NCBI GenBank assembly: GCA_035995205.1
Contig: DASYKS010000070.1
Coordinates: 124,001-188,000 of the forward strand
Direction: 5' to 3'
Length of the DNA stretch: 64,000 nucleotides
Source: DASYKS01 sp035995205
Lineage (GTDB): Bacteria > Acidobacteriota > Thermoanaerobaculia > Multivoradales > UBA5704
This document shows positions 50,598-59,197 of the stretch, piece by piece (the stretch's first letter is position 1; the number at the start of each line of letters is the position of its first letter). The notes beneath the pieces are model-generated. The model was not told the DNA's origin and did no database searches. It worked only from the letters and a program-made list of their open reading frames with translations. The position numbers and the translations under genes are program-made.

Positions 50598-50689
50598 CGT
50601 AGGGGCGCACGGCCGTGCGCCCGGCGCGTCTGGACCATCGATCGGAAAGGTCTCTCCGCCTCGTGGGCGCACGGCCGAGCGCCCCTACG
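50598..50689. repeat. REP-like palindrome (GTAGGGGCG type)
   Basis: Arms of 25 bases (50598-50622 and 50665-50689) complementary at 24 positions, separated by 42 bases. Directly after the second S33 gene's stop and before ssb, which is convergent. Its ends match the palindrome inside the GT39-like gene. Confidence 0.85.
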
Positions 50690-50715
50690 GCAGAGGCGGA
50701 GAGCGATTTCCTGGG

Positions 50716-51177
50716 TTAGAACGGAATGTCGTCGTCTTCGGGACCGCTGCCGCCCCCCCCGTAGCTCGGCCCGTCATCGTAGGAGGGACCGCCCGATCCG
50801 GAGCCCGCTCCCGCCCCGTGCCCGCCGTGGTCCATATCGCCTCCGCCGCCCTTCGTGCCGAGCATCTGGAAGTTGTCGCAGACGATCTCGGTGCGGTACT
50901 TCTTTTCGCCGCTCTGCTTGTCGTCCCACGAACGGGTCTGCAACCGCCCTTCGAGGAAGATCTGCTTGCCCTTGGTCAGGTACTGGCCGGCGATCTCCGC
51001 CTGCTTGCCCCAAACCACGATGTTGTGCCACTCCGTCTGCTCCTGGCGCTGTCCGGCTTTGTCGCGCCAGCGACGGGTGGTGGCGAGGCTGAAGCTCGCG
51101 ACCGGCTGCCCCGACGGGGTGGAGCGCAGCTCGGGATCGCGGCCCAGATTGCCGACCAGAATCACTTTGTTGACCAT
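50716..51177 (-). CDS. ssb: Single-stranded DNA-binding protein
   Basis: 153 residues starting MVNKVILVGNLGRDPELRST, with AAAGGAGG before the ATG. The OB-fold (residues 1-110) carries the usual WRDKAGQRQEQTEWHNIVVWG and LQTRSWDDKQSGEKKYRTEI segments. A Gly/Ser-rich linker leads to the acidic tip DDDIPF, which recruits replication and repair proteins. SSB binds single-stranded DNA in replication, repair and recombination. It appears monocistronic. Confidence 0.95.
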   Translation of the reverse strand: MVNKVILVGNLGRDPELRSTPSGQPVASFSLATTRRWRDKAGQRQEQTEWHNIVVWGKQAEIAGQYLTKGKQIFLEGRLQTRSWDDKQSGEKKYRTEIVCDNFQMLGTKGGGGDMDHGGHGAGAGSGSGGPSYDDGPSYGGGGSGPEDDDIPF

Positions 51178-51323
51178 TTCCAGCCCTCCTTTGAAGCGAG
51201 TGAGTTACGGTATCACAGGGCTCCGGAGCCGCCGATCGGTCCGGGGAGACCCTCGGAGATACCGCGGGTTGAGCCGGGCGACACGCCGCCGCCTGGCATT
51301 CACTCGACAAAAGACGCAAAACG

Positions 51324-51761
51324 ATGCGATTGATCTTGCAGAAAGTGAAATCCGCCTCGGTGCGGGTCGCGGGCGAGACGGTCGGAGCGATCGAGCGGGG
51401 GATTTTGGTCCTGGTCGGCGTCGAGCGGGGAGACGGGGGACTCCAAGTCGCGGCGGCGGTCGATAAGCTCTCCGGCGTGCGCCTGTTCGAAGACGAGGCG
51501 GGCAAGATGAACCTCGATCTCCAAAGCGTCGGCGGCGCCTTTCTGGTCGTCTCGCAGTTCACGCTCGCCGGTTCGCTCTCCCGCGGCCGGCGCCCCTCCT
51601 TCGACGGCGCCGCTCCTCCCGACGAGGCACGCCCCCTCGTCGAGGCTTTAATCGAGGGGCTTCGCGCCCGCGGTCACCGGGTCGAGACCGGACGGTTTCG
51701 CGCCGCGATGGAGGTCGAGCTGATCAACGACGGGCCGGTGACGTTTTTGCTGGAGGTGTAG
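51324..51761 (+). CDS. dtd: D-aminoacyl-tRNA deacylase
   Basis: 145 residues starting MRLILQKVKSASVRVAGET. It hydrolyses D-aminoacyl-tRNAs and keeps D-amino acids out of proteins. The two active-site motifs are present: SQFTLAGSLSRGRRPSFDGA near residues 78-97 and the C-terminal NDGPVTFLLEV with the Gly-Pro pair that sets chirality at the dimer interface. Length is typical. No strong Shine-Dalgarno is visible upstream. It is divergent from ssb. Confidence 0.94.
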   Translation: MRLILQKVKSASVRVAGETVGAIERGILVLVGVERGDGGLQVAAAVDKLSGVRLFEDEAGKMNLDLQSVGGAFLVVSQFTLAGSLSRGRRPSFDGAAPPDEARPLVEALIEGLRARGHRVETGRFRAAMEVELINDGPVTFLLEV

Positions 51762-51763
51762 AC

Positions 51764-51857
51764 CGGGGCAGACACATAGGTCTGCCCCTACAGAACCCGC
51801 CGTTGTCGTCGGGGCGGCCCTGTGTGTCCGCCCTCGAAAATCACGGTCGCCCCTACC
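51764..51857. repeat. Pair of short palindromic units (GTAGGGGC type)
   Basis: Between dtd and the convergent site-2-protease gene. GGGCAGAC...GTCTGCCC (51766-51787) forms an 8-bp hairpin, and on the minus strand both units start with GTAGGGGC. The second unit reaches a few bases into the 3' end of the protease gene. Probably members of the same dispersed class as 37515 and 50598. Confidence 0.55.
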
Positions 51858-52866
51858 GCGCCGGCAGGTCGATCACCCGCATCGGCATCGGGGTGAACGA
51901 CAGGACCAGGATCAAAAGTGCCACCACGGCGAGCACCTTGCGTCGAGCATCGAGCGGAGTTTCCTCGTCGCGCACGGGAGGATGACGCAGGCCGATCGCG
52001 AGCGTGATCACGGTCCAGAGAATCCAGCTCGGCGACCAGAACGACAGGGCGGCGAGCCCCACCCAGAGCGGCCGGGCGAGCCGCCGCTGCATCCGGCCGA
52101 ACGTGGCGTAGAGCACGTGGCCGCCGTCGAGCTGGCCGAACGGCAGCAGGTTGATCGCCGTGGCGAGCAGGCCGAACCAGGCGCCGAGGGCGGCCGGGTG
52201 CAGCTCGACCACCGAACCGGCCGGCACCGCGCCGTGAAAGGCGTAGAGCGCGAGCTGCATCGCGACCGGGTGCCCCGGGAGGTAGAGAACGCTCCCTTGG
52301 GCGCCCGTAGCGATCGATCCGAGCGCCACGACGCGCGAGTGCGCGGCGCCCCAGATCAGCACCGGGACCAGGGCGACGAATCCGGCGATCGGCCCGGCGA
52401 TTCCGACGTCGAACAGCTGCCGCTTGTCGGAAAGCGGGGCGCGGATGCGGATGAACGCGCCGAACGAGCCCAGCGCGATCGGGCTCGGCAGGAAGTAGGG
52501 AAGGGTCACCGGCAGGCGGTAGTGAAGACAGGCGAAGTAGTGGCCCAGCTCGTGGACGAGCAGGATGCCGAGGGCGGTGAGCGAAAACCAGAGCCCTTGG
52601 TGCAGCAGCCAGGGATCGCTCCAGACGGTGCGGATGGCGCGCAGGGTGAGCACCAGGTCGAGGTCGCTCATGACGTCGGTGCGGGTTTGCAGCACGTACA
52701 CCGCGCCGAGCGTCGTGGTGCAGAACAACGAAAGGAAGAAGAGCGAGATCGCGCGGGCGTAGCGCGGCGAGGCGGCGGGCAGGGAAGCGCCGAGAGGGGG
52801 CAGCAGCTCGATCAGGGGACGCCGAAACTCCGCGGGTTCGAGCGGAGGGCTCTCGCCGCCGTTCAA
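51853..52866 (-). CDS. Site-2-protease family (M50) membrane metalloprotease
   Basis: 337 residues from a TTG that overlaps the HU stop (TTGA). Several membrane spans are visible. The zinc motif HELGH lies at 105-109 (LLVHELGHYFAC) and the third-ligand motif in LPFGQLDGGHVLYATFGR, corresponding to NPxPxLDGG of the family; the rest (PYFLPSPIALGSFGAFIRIR, GPIAGFVALVP) also fits. S2P proteases cut transmembrane helices in regulated proteolysis; many small ones like this lack a PDZ domain and have unknown substrates. The coupling to an HU gene is unusual. Confidence 0.87.
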   Translation of the reverse strand: MNGGESPPLEPAEFRRPLIELLPPLGASLPAASPRYARAISLFFLSLFCTTTLGAVYVLQTRTDVMSDLDLVLTLRAIRTVWSDPWLLHQGLWFSLTALGILLVHELGHYFACLHYRLPVTLPYFLPSPIALGSFGAFIRIRAPLSDKRQLFDVGIAGPIAGFVALVPVLIWGAAHSRVVALGSIATGAQGSVLYLPGHPVAMQLALYAFHGAVPAGSVVELHPAALGAWFGLLATAINLLPFGQLDGGHVLYATFGRMQRRLARPLWVGLAALSFWSPSWILWTVITLAIGLRHPPVRDEETPLDARRKVLAVVALLILVLSFTPMPMRVIDLPAR

Positions 52867-53129
52867 AGGTTCTTGAGATCCTTGCCGGGTTTGAAGCGGA
52901 CGGTCTTGCCGGGGCTGATCGCGACCTCGACGCCGGTCTTCGGATTGCGCCCGACGCCCTTCTTGCGGTCTCGGACCTGGAACACGCCGAATCCGCGCAG
53001 CTCGATCCTCTTGCCCTCGAACAGGGCGTTCTTCATCGCCTCGATAATCGTGTCCACGGCCTGTGCGGCCTTGATGCGCGGAACGTCCGAGGACTCGGCG
53101 ATCTTTTCCACGATGTCCGACTTGATCAT
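52863..53129 (-). CDS. HU/IHF family DNA-binding protein
   Basis: 88 residues starting MIKSDIVEKIAESSDVPRIK. The family hallmark GRNPKTGVEVAISPGKTVRF is at about residues 60-79, with LRGFGVFQVRDRKKGVGRNP just before it and the DNA-intercalating Pro inside the NPKTG arm. It bends and compacts DNA as a dimer. The C-terminus ends at KDLKNL, where the stop overlaps the start of the S2P gene. HU or IHF subtype cannot be decided by eye. Confidence 0.94.
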   Translation of the reverse strand: MIKSDIVEKIAESSDVPRIKAAQAVDTIIEAMKNALFEGKRIELRGFGVFQVRDRKKGVGRNPKTGVEVAISPGKTVRFKPGKDLKNL

Positions 53130-53231
53130 CGTTGCTCCGAAGCTTGGGCGAGAATAACAATGGCACCCAGGGGTGTCAACGAAGTCACGGAAACAGATGC
53201 ACTTGGCGCTCTCACGGCGTACGACTCTACC

Positions 53232-54797
53232 TCACGCGGTCTTGCCGCGGCGCTGTCTGATGCAGCGTTCGAGCGCGGCCGCGAAATCGGCGCCCAGCCG
53301 GTTCAGCACGTCGATCCCGAAACCGCTCCAACTCGTATCGTCGCCGTCGGCGTAGAGCACCGCGACGAGGCGGTTCCCGATGCGGATCGGCAGCATGCAG
53401 GCGCGCTGGGGCAGAGCGCCGCCCCAGGCCTTGGCCAGCTCGCGATGCGCGGGCATCGGCGGCAGCGGCCCGAGATAGAGGCTGTTGCCCCGATCGAGAT
53501 TGAGGAACACCGACGGCTGATCGAGGCCCACCCGGTACTTTCCGAACGCTTCCGAGTCGACGTTCTTGCCCATGGCGAGCCAGGCCACCACCTGGCCGCG
53601 CGCGACTTGGAACAGCGCCGCGCGGTCGAACCGGCGAACCAGGAACGCGAGCATCAAGTGCGCCAGGTCGTCGCGATCGGTCGTCGCTTCGAGCGCCCCG
53701 GTCAGTTCGTCGAGCGTGGCCGGCGGGTTTTGGACCGGAGCCGGAGCCGGAGCGGAGACTGGAATCGGTGGCTCCACGGCCAGTGAAGGGGCCGCCTCGG
53801 CTCTCGCGAGATCGGCGCGCTCTGCCTCTGTCAACGGGATCACCCGGGCAACGGTCGGCGCCGGAGCGGGGGGTGGAGCCGCGACTTGAGCAGGAGCCGG
53901 CGGCGCAGGAGGCGCGACCCTCGGTGCCGGAGCGGCTCTCACAAGGGGCTCCGCCGGGCGCGGCGGCGGTGCGGGGGGGCGCGCCGTTTCCTGGCTCGCG
54001 GTGGGCTTGCCGACGGGCGTCGCCGGTCTCGCCGGACCCGGAGGCGGGCCGGACCCGAGCGGGCGCACCAGGGGGAAGATGTCGGTGGCGCTTTTTTTGG
54101 CGGTCACCGGCAGATCGAGCAGGGGACCCGGCTTGCGCTCCGGCCCGAGAATCGGCAGATCGGGAAAGCGGTCGAGCCCGAGCGCCGAGCGGCGGCGGTT
54201 GGGGATCGGCTCTTCCACCGGCGCCGGTTCCTCCGATTTCTCTTCGTTCCACAGGTAGCGCGCGCGGTTCAGCCGATCGAGCAGCAGGGTGAAGCGCGAA
54301 GGGCACTCTTCGTTGTAGAAACGCTCCAGCGCTTCGAAGATCCGCAGTTCGGGCGCCACGTGAACCCGCACCCGGCGGCCGGAGGCGAAGGCGACCTCGT
54401 CGTGGCCGGAGAGGTTCCTCGGATCGAGCATCACGACGTCGAGCCGATTGCCGCTCAGTTGGAATGGGACGGCATGGCAACGGCGGGCGACCTTGGCCGG
54501 CAGCACGCCGCGCACCTCTTCGGGCACCGAGCGGAGCTGCTCGATCGTGGCCCCCGGCAGGCCGAGCTGTTCGGCGAGCCCTTTGGCCAGCTGCTCCTCG
54601 GTGAGGACGTCCATTTCGAGCAGGCAGGTGCCCAGACGACCGCCGACCACGCTTTGGTTCTTGAGCGCACGGGTCAGCTGCGGCAGGTTGATCCAGCCGC
54701 GCGAGATGAGGAGCTGTCCTAGCTTGGCCACTGCGATCCGTTGCTCGACGTCGATCCTCAGGTTTGCTTCACCCGGCTCGATTTCTCGCGCCGACAT
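53232..54797 (-). CDS. MshEN-domain protein with proline-rich linker and GAF-like C-terminus
   Basis: 521 residues. The N-terminus (about 25-165) has two MshEN-type long motifs, GQLLISRGWINLPQLTRALKN and LGTCLLEMDVLTEEQLAKGL, then LPAKVARRCHAVPFQLSGNRL, the usual pattern of the type II/IV pilus ATPase N-domain that can bind cyclic di-GMP. Residues about 185-370 are low-complexity and rich in Pro, Ala and Arg. The C-terminal region (about 375-515) looks GAF-like: LVRRFDRAALFQVARGQVVAW, CMLPIRIGNRLVAVLYAD. No ATPase domain is present, so it is not a pilus motor. A cyclic-di-GMP effector in motility or secretion is an inference. Confidence 0.72.
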   Translation of the reverse strand: MSAREIEPGEANLRIDVEQRIAVAKLGQLLISRGWINLPQLTRALKNQSVVGGRLGTCLLEMDVLTEEQLAKGLAEQLGLPGATIEQLRSVPEEVRGVLPAKVARRCHAVPFQLSGNRLDVVMLDPRNLSGHDEVAFASGRRVRVHVAPELRIFEALERFYNEECPSRFTLLLDRLNRARYLWNEEKSEEPAPVEEPIPNRRRSALGLDRFPDLPILGPERKPGPLLDLPVTAKKSATDIFPLVRPLGSGPPPGPARPATPVGKPTASQETARPPAPPPRPAEPLVRAAPAPRVAPPAPPAPAQVAAPPPAPAPTVARVIPLTEAERADLARAEAAPSLAVEPPIPVSAPAPAPVQNPPATLDELTGALEATTDRDDLAHLMLAFLVRRFDRAALFQVARGQVVAWLAMGKNVDSEAFGKYRVGLDQPSVFLNLDRGNSLYLGPLPPMPAHRELAKAWGGALPQRACMLPIRIGNRLVAVLYADGDDTSWSGFGIDVLNRLGADFAAALERCIRQRRGKTA

Positions 54798-54947
54798 TTC
54801 CGCCGCTCGATCCTCACACGAAATTCGGGGACGGTCCCGCGGAGGCCACTTAAGTCCTAGAGTGCGCTTCAGTTAAGCGCCGAGGACAAGATCATAGGGG
54901 GACCTCCTCGGCTTGGCAAGCGGCGGGGGCGCTGCTACTCTGGCGAA

Positions 54948-56996
54948 ATGCGGCTCGCGCGGATCTTCGGCCTCTCCCTCCTTCTGTTCTGTCTCTCGTG
55001 GGTGCTCGCCGTTCCGGCGACCGCGGCGGGCGCCGCGCAGCCGCCGAGCCCGGTAGCTCCGGCCAAGCCGGACGCCGCTCCGGCAGCCGCTCCGGCCAAG
55101 GATCTCGCCGCCGCCTCGTTTCGCTTCGCGGTCGCCAAGTCGCTGGCCGCCGAAGGCTCCTGGGCCGAGGCGCTCGCTGCCTACGACGAGGCGGAGTCGC
55201 TCGCCCCGGACGATCCGTACGTTCGCGCCGAGCACGCGCTGCTGTTGGCGCGCCTCGCGCAGTCTCCTCTCGCCGCAGGGGCCGGCGGCGCCGAACGGGC
55301 GAAGGCTTTGATCGAGCAGGCGCGCGCTCTGGCCCCTGACGATCTGGATCTCCTGCGCACCGCGGGGCAGGTCTATTTGACCCTCTCCGGCCGGTCGCCT
55401 GAAACGCTCGACGCGGCGGTCGAAGTGCTCGAAGCGGTGCGCGCCAAGGACCCTTCGGACCTGCCGTCGCTCTTGCCGCTCGGCCGGATCTACCTCGATC
55501 GCGGCGACGCGAAGAAGGCTTCCGAGGTGTTCTCCGACCTGGTCAAGTTCGTGCCGAACAACCGGATGGCCGCCGGGCTGCTGGTCGAATCGCTGCTCCG
55601 CTCGCGCCAGACCGCGGAGGCCGAGCGGGCGCTCGCCGACCTGCTGGCCGCCGACCCCGAGTCGATCGAAGCGCGCTCGACGCTCGCCGACCTGCAAGAG
55701 CACCGAGGCGACGTCGCCGCCGCGCGAAAGACGCTCGAATCGGCGCCCGAGAGCGTGCGCGCCGATCCCCAGCTGCAACGCCAGCTCGCCTCGGCTTTTT
55801 ATTTCTCCGGCGAGCTCGACCGGGCGCTCGCCCTGGTCGACGAGCTGCTCAAGACGCCGGCACCGAAAAAGCCGGCTCCCGATGCGCCCGATGCGGATAC
55901 CGCCGAAGCGAATGATTACCTGCTCCGGCTGCGCGGCATGATCCTGGCCGCCCAGGGCCGCACCCCGGAGGCTATCGAGGTGCTCTCCCGGCTCGCCCAG
56001 GAGTCGCCGGACGACCTGCCGGTCGCCCTCGCCCTGGCGCGTTGCCTCGATCGCGCCGGCAAGACGCGCGAAGCGGAAAAAGCCGTGCTTACCGCCGCCG
56101 ACGCCCTGGCCAAGGCCGGCAAGGCGGACGAAGCAGCGGAGGCGCGGATCGAGCTTGCCTCCCTGCTCGCCGACGCCAAGGCCTGGCCGCGGGTCACCGA
56201 GGCGGTGCAGCCTCTGCTTGCCTCGACCGATCCCGAGACGCGAGCTCGCGCGATTCTGTTCGCGGTCGATGCGGCGGCCGAAACCAGAGATCCCGCCGCC
56301 GGCCTCGATCTGCTCGCGTCTCTGACCGACGGCGCCGCGCCGTCGCCGGTCCTCGCGGCGAAGCGGGCCGAGCTGTTGTTGCGCCAGGGGCACGACGCGG
56401 AGGGGAAGGCCGAGATCGACAAGCTGGAGGCGGCGGGTCCCGGCGGAGCCCTGGCGGCGGCGCAGGTCTATCAACGCCTGGAGCGCTATCCCGAGGGGCT
56501 GCCGATCCTCACCCGCTTGACCGAGGCCAAGCCGGATTCCGCGCCGGGCTGGTTCCTGCTGGGCGCGGCGCTGGAGCGCACCGGCGACCATGAACGGGCG
56601 GTCGCGGCGTTTCGCCATGCGCTCACGTTGGAACCGGATTTTCACTCCGCCCTCAACTATCTCGGCTACCTGTGGGCCGATCGCGGCGAGAACCTCGACG
56701 AGGCGCTCACCCTGATCCTCCGCGCCGTGGCGCTCGATCCGGAAAACGGCGCATACGTCGACTCGCTCGGCTGGGTTCGATACCGGCTGAAGGAGTACGC
56801 GCAAGCGCGCGGACTGCTCGAACGGGCGGCGCGGCTGATGCCGAAAGACGCTTCGGTGCAGGAGCATCTGGGCGACCTGTACAAGACCACCGGCGAAGTG
56901 GCGCTGGCGCGCGAAGCCTACCGTCGAGCCCTGGCGCTCGAAAGCGAAAATGCCGACCAGGTCAAACGCAAGCTCACCGAGCTGCCGCGCCGTTAG
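54948..56996 (+). CDS. Secreted tetratricopeptide-repeat protein
   Basis: 682 residues with signal peptide MRLARIFGLSLLLFCLSWVLAVPATA and a Pro/Ala-rich segment, then TPR repeats through to the C-terminus. Examples: FAVAKSLAAEGSWAEALAAYDEAESLAPDD; LPLGRIYLDRGDAKKASEVF; LLGAALERTGDHERAVAAFRHALTLEPDF; LNYLGYLWADRGENLDEALTLILRAVALDPEN; and the last SVQEHLGDLYKTTGEVALAREAYRRALALE. Protein-protein scaffolding in the periplasm or outer membrane is likely. The gene overlaps the following lipoprotein gene by 47 bases, so the two are probably translated together and may form a complex. Confidence 0.85.
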   Translation: MRLARIFGLSLLLFCLSWVLAVPATAAGAAQPPSPVAPAKPDAAPAAAPAKDLAAASFRFAVAKSLAAEGSWAEALAAYDEAESLAPDDPYVRAEHALLLARLAQSPLAAGAGGAERAKALIEQARALAPDDLDLLRTAGQVYLTLSGRSPETLDAAVEVLEAVRAKDPSDLPSLLPLGRIYLDRGDAKKASEVFSDLVKFVPNNRMAAGLLVESLLRSRQTAEAERALADLLAADPESIEARSTLADLQEHRGDVAAARKTLESAPESVRADPQLQRQLASAFYFSGELDRALALVDELLKTPAPKKPAPDAPDADTAEANDYLLRLRGMILAAQGRTPEAIEVLSRLAQESPDDLPVALALARCLDRAGKTREAEKAVLTAADALAKAGKADEAAEARIELASLLADAKAWPRVTEAVQPLLASTDPETRARAILFAVDAAAETRDPAAGLDLLASLTDGAAPSPVLAAKRAELLLRQGHDAEGKAEIDKLEAAGPGGALAAAQVYQRLERYPEGLPILTRLTEAKPDSAPGWFLLGAALERTGDHERAVAAFRHALTLEPDFHSALNYLGYLWADRGENLDEALTLILRAVALDPENGAYVDSLGWVRYRLKEYAQARGLLERAARLMPKDASVQEHLGDLYKTTGEVALAREAYRRALALESENADQVKRKLTELPRR

Positions 56997-57729
56997 CCGC
57001 GCGCTCGCCGCGTCCCTCCTTCTTCTGCTGTTCGGCTGCGCCTCGGCCCCGCCGGCCTCACCGCCCGCGATCGAGCCGGGGGGGCCTCCTTGGGAAGTTC
57101 CCCTCGCCGCGATCGGCACTCAACAGCTGTTCCGGATGTCCTACTCCGGCCCGCGCGGCGAGGGCTCGTTCCGCCTCGCGCTCAAAATAGAATCGGCCGC
57201 GCGCTACCAGGCCTCGGCGGCAGACCCGCTCGGCCGCGCGCTCTGGAGCCTCGACGTCACCGCGGATCGCGGCCTGTTCCTCGACCACCGGGCGCGCGCC
57301 GCCTGCGCCCTCGACGGAGCCCTTTCTCTGGTCGGCGCACCGCTCGAACGCATCGCCCTCGCCGACTTGCCGAAGCTTCTGCTCGGCCGCGTCCCGGTCT
57401 CCCCGCGCGGGGGACGCGACGAGGCGGTTGCCGTGACCTCTGACGGAGCCTCCGGCGAGATCGATCTGGTCGGCACCACGGGCGAGGTCTGGAAAGTGAG
57501 CCTCGACCGGGGCAAGCCGGTGCGCTGGATCTTGTTCCGAGCGGGCCAACGCGCGGCCGGATGGACGATCGAGAAAGGCGAATCGGTCCTCTCCGATCAG
57601 AAGGGCGGCCGGCTCCGCTGGCGCTCCTCGGTCGCCGAGCCGCTCGCGGGACGCCTCGCGCCGCTCACGGCGCCCGCCGACTACGCCAAAGAAGGTTGCG
57701 CCGCGCTCGCGCTCGGCGAGGGGCGGTGA
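56950..57729 (+). CDS. Outer-membrane lipoprotein, LolB-like in appearance
   Basis: 259 residues starting MPTRSNASSPSCRAVSRALA. The long N-terminal part holds a hydrophobic stretch ending LLLLLFGC, a lipobox, with Cys30 as the probable lipid anchor. The mature part (Pro-rich linker, then FRMSYSGPRGEGSFRLALKI, DPLGRALWSLDVTADRGLFL, GEIDLVGTTGEVWKVSLDRG) has antiparallel strand alternation as in LolA/LolB-type lipoprotein carriers. This resemblance is judged by eye. It starts inside the end of the TPR gene, the only plausible start in frame, implying coupling. Confidence 0.65.
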   Translation: MPTRSNASSPSCRAVSRALAASLLLLLFGCASAPPASPPAIEPGGPPWEVPLAAIGTQQLFRMSYSGPRGEGSFRLALKIESAARYQASAADPLGRALWSLDVTADRGLFLDHRARAACALDGALSLVGAPLERIALADLPKLLLGRVPVSPRGGRDEAVAVTSDGASGEIDLVGTTGEVWKVSLDRGKPVRWILFRAGQRAAGWTIEKGESVLSDQKGGRLRWRSSVAEPLAGRLAPLTAPADYAKEGCAALALGEGR

Positions 57730-57931
57730 AGCGGGGGCCTGCGCCAGCCCGAACAACTCCCTCTCGCCTGGTAGAAGTTCACTGGGGCGCAGTAGACAGG
57801 TTCGGTCTTCTCCAAGCTGAGATTCGCGATCGATCCGGGGCGCCCTTGCGCCTTTCCACCTCGGCGGGAGACGATGAGCCCACTCGTTTCAGATCAAGCC
57901 GACGTCTCGTTCTTCCGGGGAGGAAGACTTC

Positions 57932-58270
57932 ATGGATTTGCCTTCGAGCTCGCCGTCCGCTCCTTCGCCTCCGGCTCCTCCCGGGATCGCTCCGGCCCAA
58001 TCGAGCGGCATTGCGGAGGTGTTCATCCCATACAAGAACGGGCCGGCGCTCACCGCTTACTATCTGGGGATCTTCTCCCTCCTCTGCGGCGCCTTTCTCG
58101 GTATTCCGGCGTTGATCCTCGGCCTCAAGGGACTGAAGGTCGCCAAAGAGCGACCGGAAGCGCGCGGCGGGGCTCATGCCTGGGTGGGGATCATCTTGGG
58201 GAGCTTGATGACCCTCGTCAGTATCGCCGTCGCGGCGTTCGTTGCCATTGTGATGGCCAACCGACGCTGA
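57932..58270 (+). CDS. DUF4190 small membrane protein
   Basis: 112 residues starting MDLPSSSPSAPSPPAPPGI, with GGGAGGAAG before the ATG. A proline-rich cytoplasmic N-terminus leads to YYLGIFSLLCGAFLGIPALILGLKGLKVAK (TM1, family pattern) and AWVGIILGSLMTLVSIAVAA (TM2). DUF4190 proteins are two-span membrane proteins of unknown function. The next gene starts only three bases after its stop, so they form an operon. Confidence 0.82.
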   Translation: MDLPSSSPSAPSPPAPPGIAPAQSSGIAEVFIPYKNGPALTAYYLGIFSLLCGAFLGIPALILGLKGLKVAKERPEARGGAHAWVGIILGSLMTLVSIAVAAFVAIVMANRR

Positions 58271-58273
58271 GCG

Positions 58274-58627
58274 ATGGACCCGGTCTACTACCCTGACGCG
58301 TACGCCACCATCCTTAGAGGGGTGGTTGGACCGATTTCTCTGATCGGCGTGTTCGCCTCCCCCTTGGGCTGGATTCTCGCGGGGGTTGCGATCTGGCGTC
58401 GCCTTCCCCAAGCTTTCGCCATCCTTGCCCGCTGGTTCGTGGCGGTCCACGGCGCGGCGGGGACGCTCCTCCTGTTTGGTTTGGTTTCCGCCCTCTCGTC
58501 CGGCCAATCGCTCGCCGAGAACGCCTGGGGTCTCGCGTTCCTCGCCGCGAGCGTCTCCGGCCTGCTTTCCTGGATCATCGTCGGCCGCCGAAGCCGGCGT
58601 GAGGAGCGCCTGCCTTCGCTTCTGTGA
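58274..58627 (+). CDS. Small membrane protein (family with 59389-59730)
   Basis: 117 residues starting MDPVYYPDAYATILRGVVG. Three to four hydrophobic segments are seen: ISLIGVFASPLGWILAGVAI, WFVAVHGAAGTLLLFGLVSAL and GLAFLAASVSGLLSWIIVG, ending RSRREERLPSLL. I know no named family. It resembles 59389-59730 along its whole length, including PLGWI.AG and the C-terminal SR..E..PSLL. It follows the DUF4190 gene by three bases. Confidence 0.7.
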   Translation: MDPVYYPDAYATILRGVVGPISLIGVFASPLGWILAGVAIWRRLPQAFAILARWFVAVHGAAGTLLLFGLVSALSSGQSLAENAWGLAFLAASVSGLLSWIIVGRRSRREERLPSLL

Positions 58628-58714
58628 GGTTGGGTGAGATAGCCGTCGGCTTCGCCGCAGCTTGAAAGCGAGGCACGGCAAGGGCGCCGCGCTCACAATC
58701 CAGGAGGGACGGCC

Positions 58715-59197
58715 ATGGCCGACGCAGCTTTCTTCCGCAAGAATTGGAAGCTCATAGCCTTGGAAGAGAACGACGTGGACAAGACAGAACAGAATGGGCG
58801 TGCGTATCCTGTCTCCAACTCAATGCTCATCGGCAATGATCTCACGAAGGCCGGATGCCTGATGATCGCCTGGTTGGATGCCGACGGCGACCTACACGTC
58901 CTCAGGGAACTCAAACTGGATGGAGGCAAGCTGACCGGCGAAGATGTGGTCGACCCGGGCTCGGGAAATAAGTGTGACATCACCATCGAGCAGAACGGTG
59001 TCAACCTCAAGGGAAAGATCGACATGCCTAGCTCCGAAAGCAACCTCGCGGGAACTTGGGGTGCCGAAGCCCCACCGTCGCCGCTTACCGCCCCCCCTGT
59101 TCAGGCACCTCGGCTACTAAAAGCACCGGTAGGGAAGCGCCTAGCGGCACCCGGAGCGCCACTCCGGGCCGGGAATCCGAGTCTTCTCCTGCCTTGA
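58715..59197 (+). CDS. Hypothetical protein
   Basis: 160 residues starting MADAAFFRKNWKLIALEEND, with GGAGGG before the ATG. It has no signal peptide or membrane span and no motif I recognise. The first 110 residues look like a soluble beta-rich domain (MLIGNDLTKAGCLMIAWLDADGD, LHVLRELKLDGGKLTGED). The last 50 are Pro/Ala-rich (PPSPLTAPPVQAPRLL). It lies between two paralogous small membrane protein genes on the same strand, which may indicate a shared unit. Confidence 0.6.
   Translation: MADAAFFRKNWKLIALEENDVDKTEQNGRAYPVSNSMLIGNDLTKAGCLMIAWLDADGDLHVLRELKLDGGKLTGEDVVDPGSGNKCDITIEQNGVNLKGKIDMPSSESNLAGTWGAEAPPSPLTAPPVQAPRLLKAPVGKRLAAPGAPLRAGNPSLLLP

Noticed and set aside
57730..57931. Possible transposase remnant on the minus strand
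   Set aside because: A few residues looked protein-like, but I could not match them to any family.
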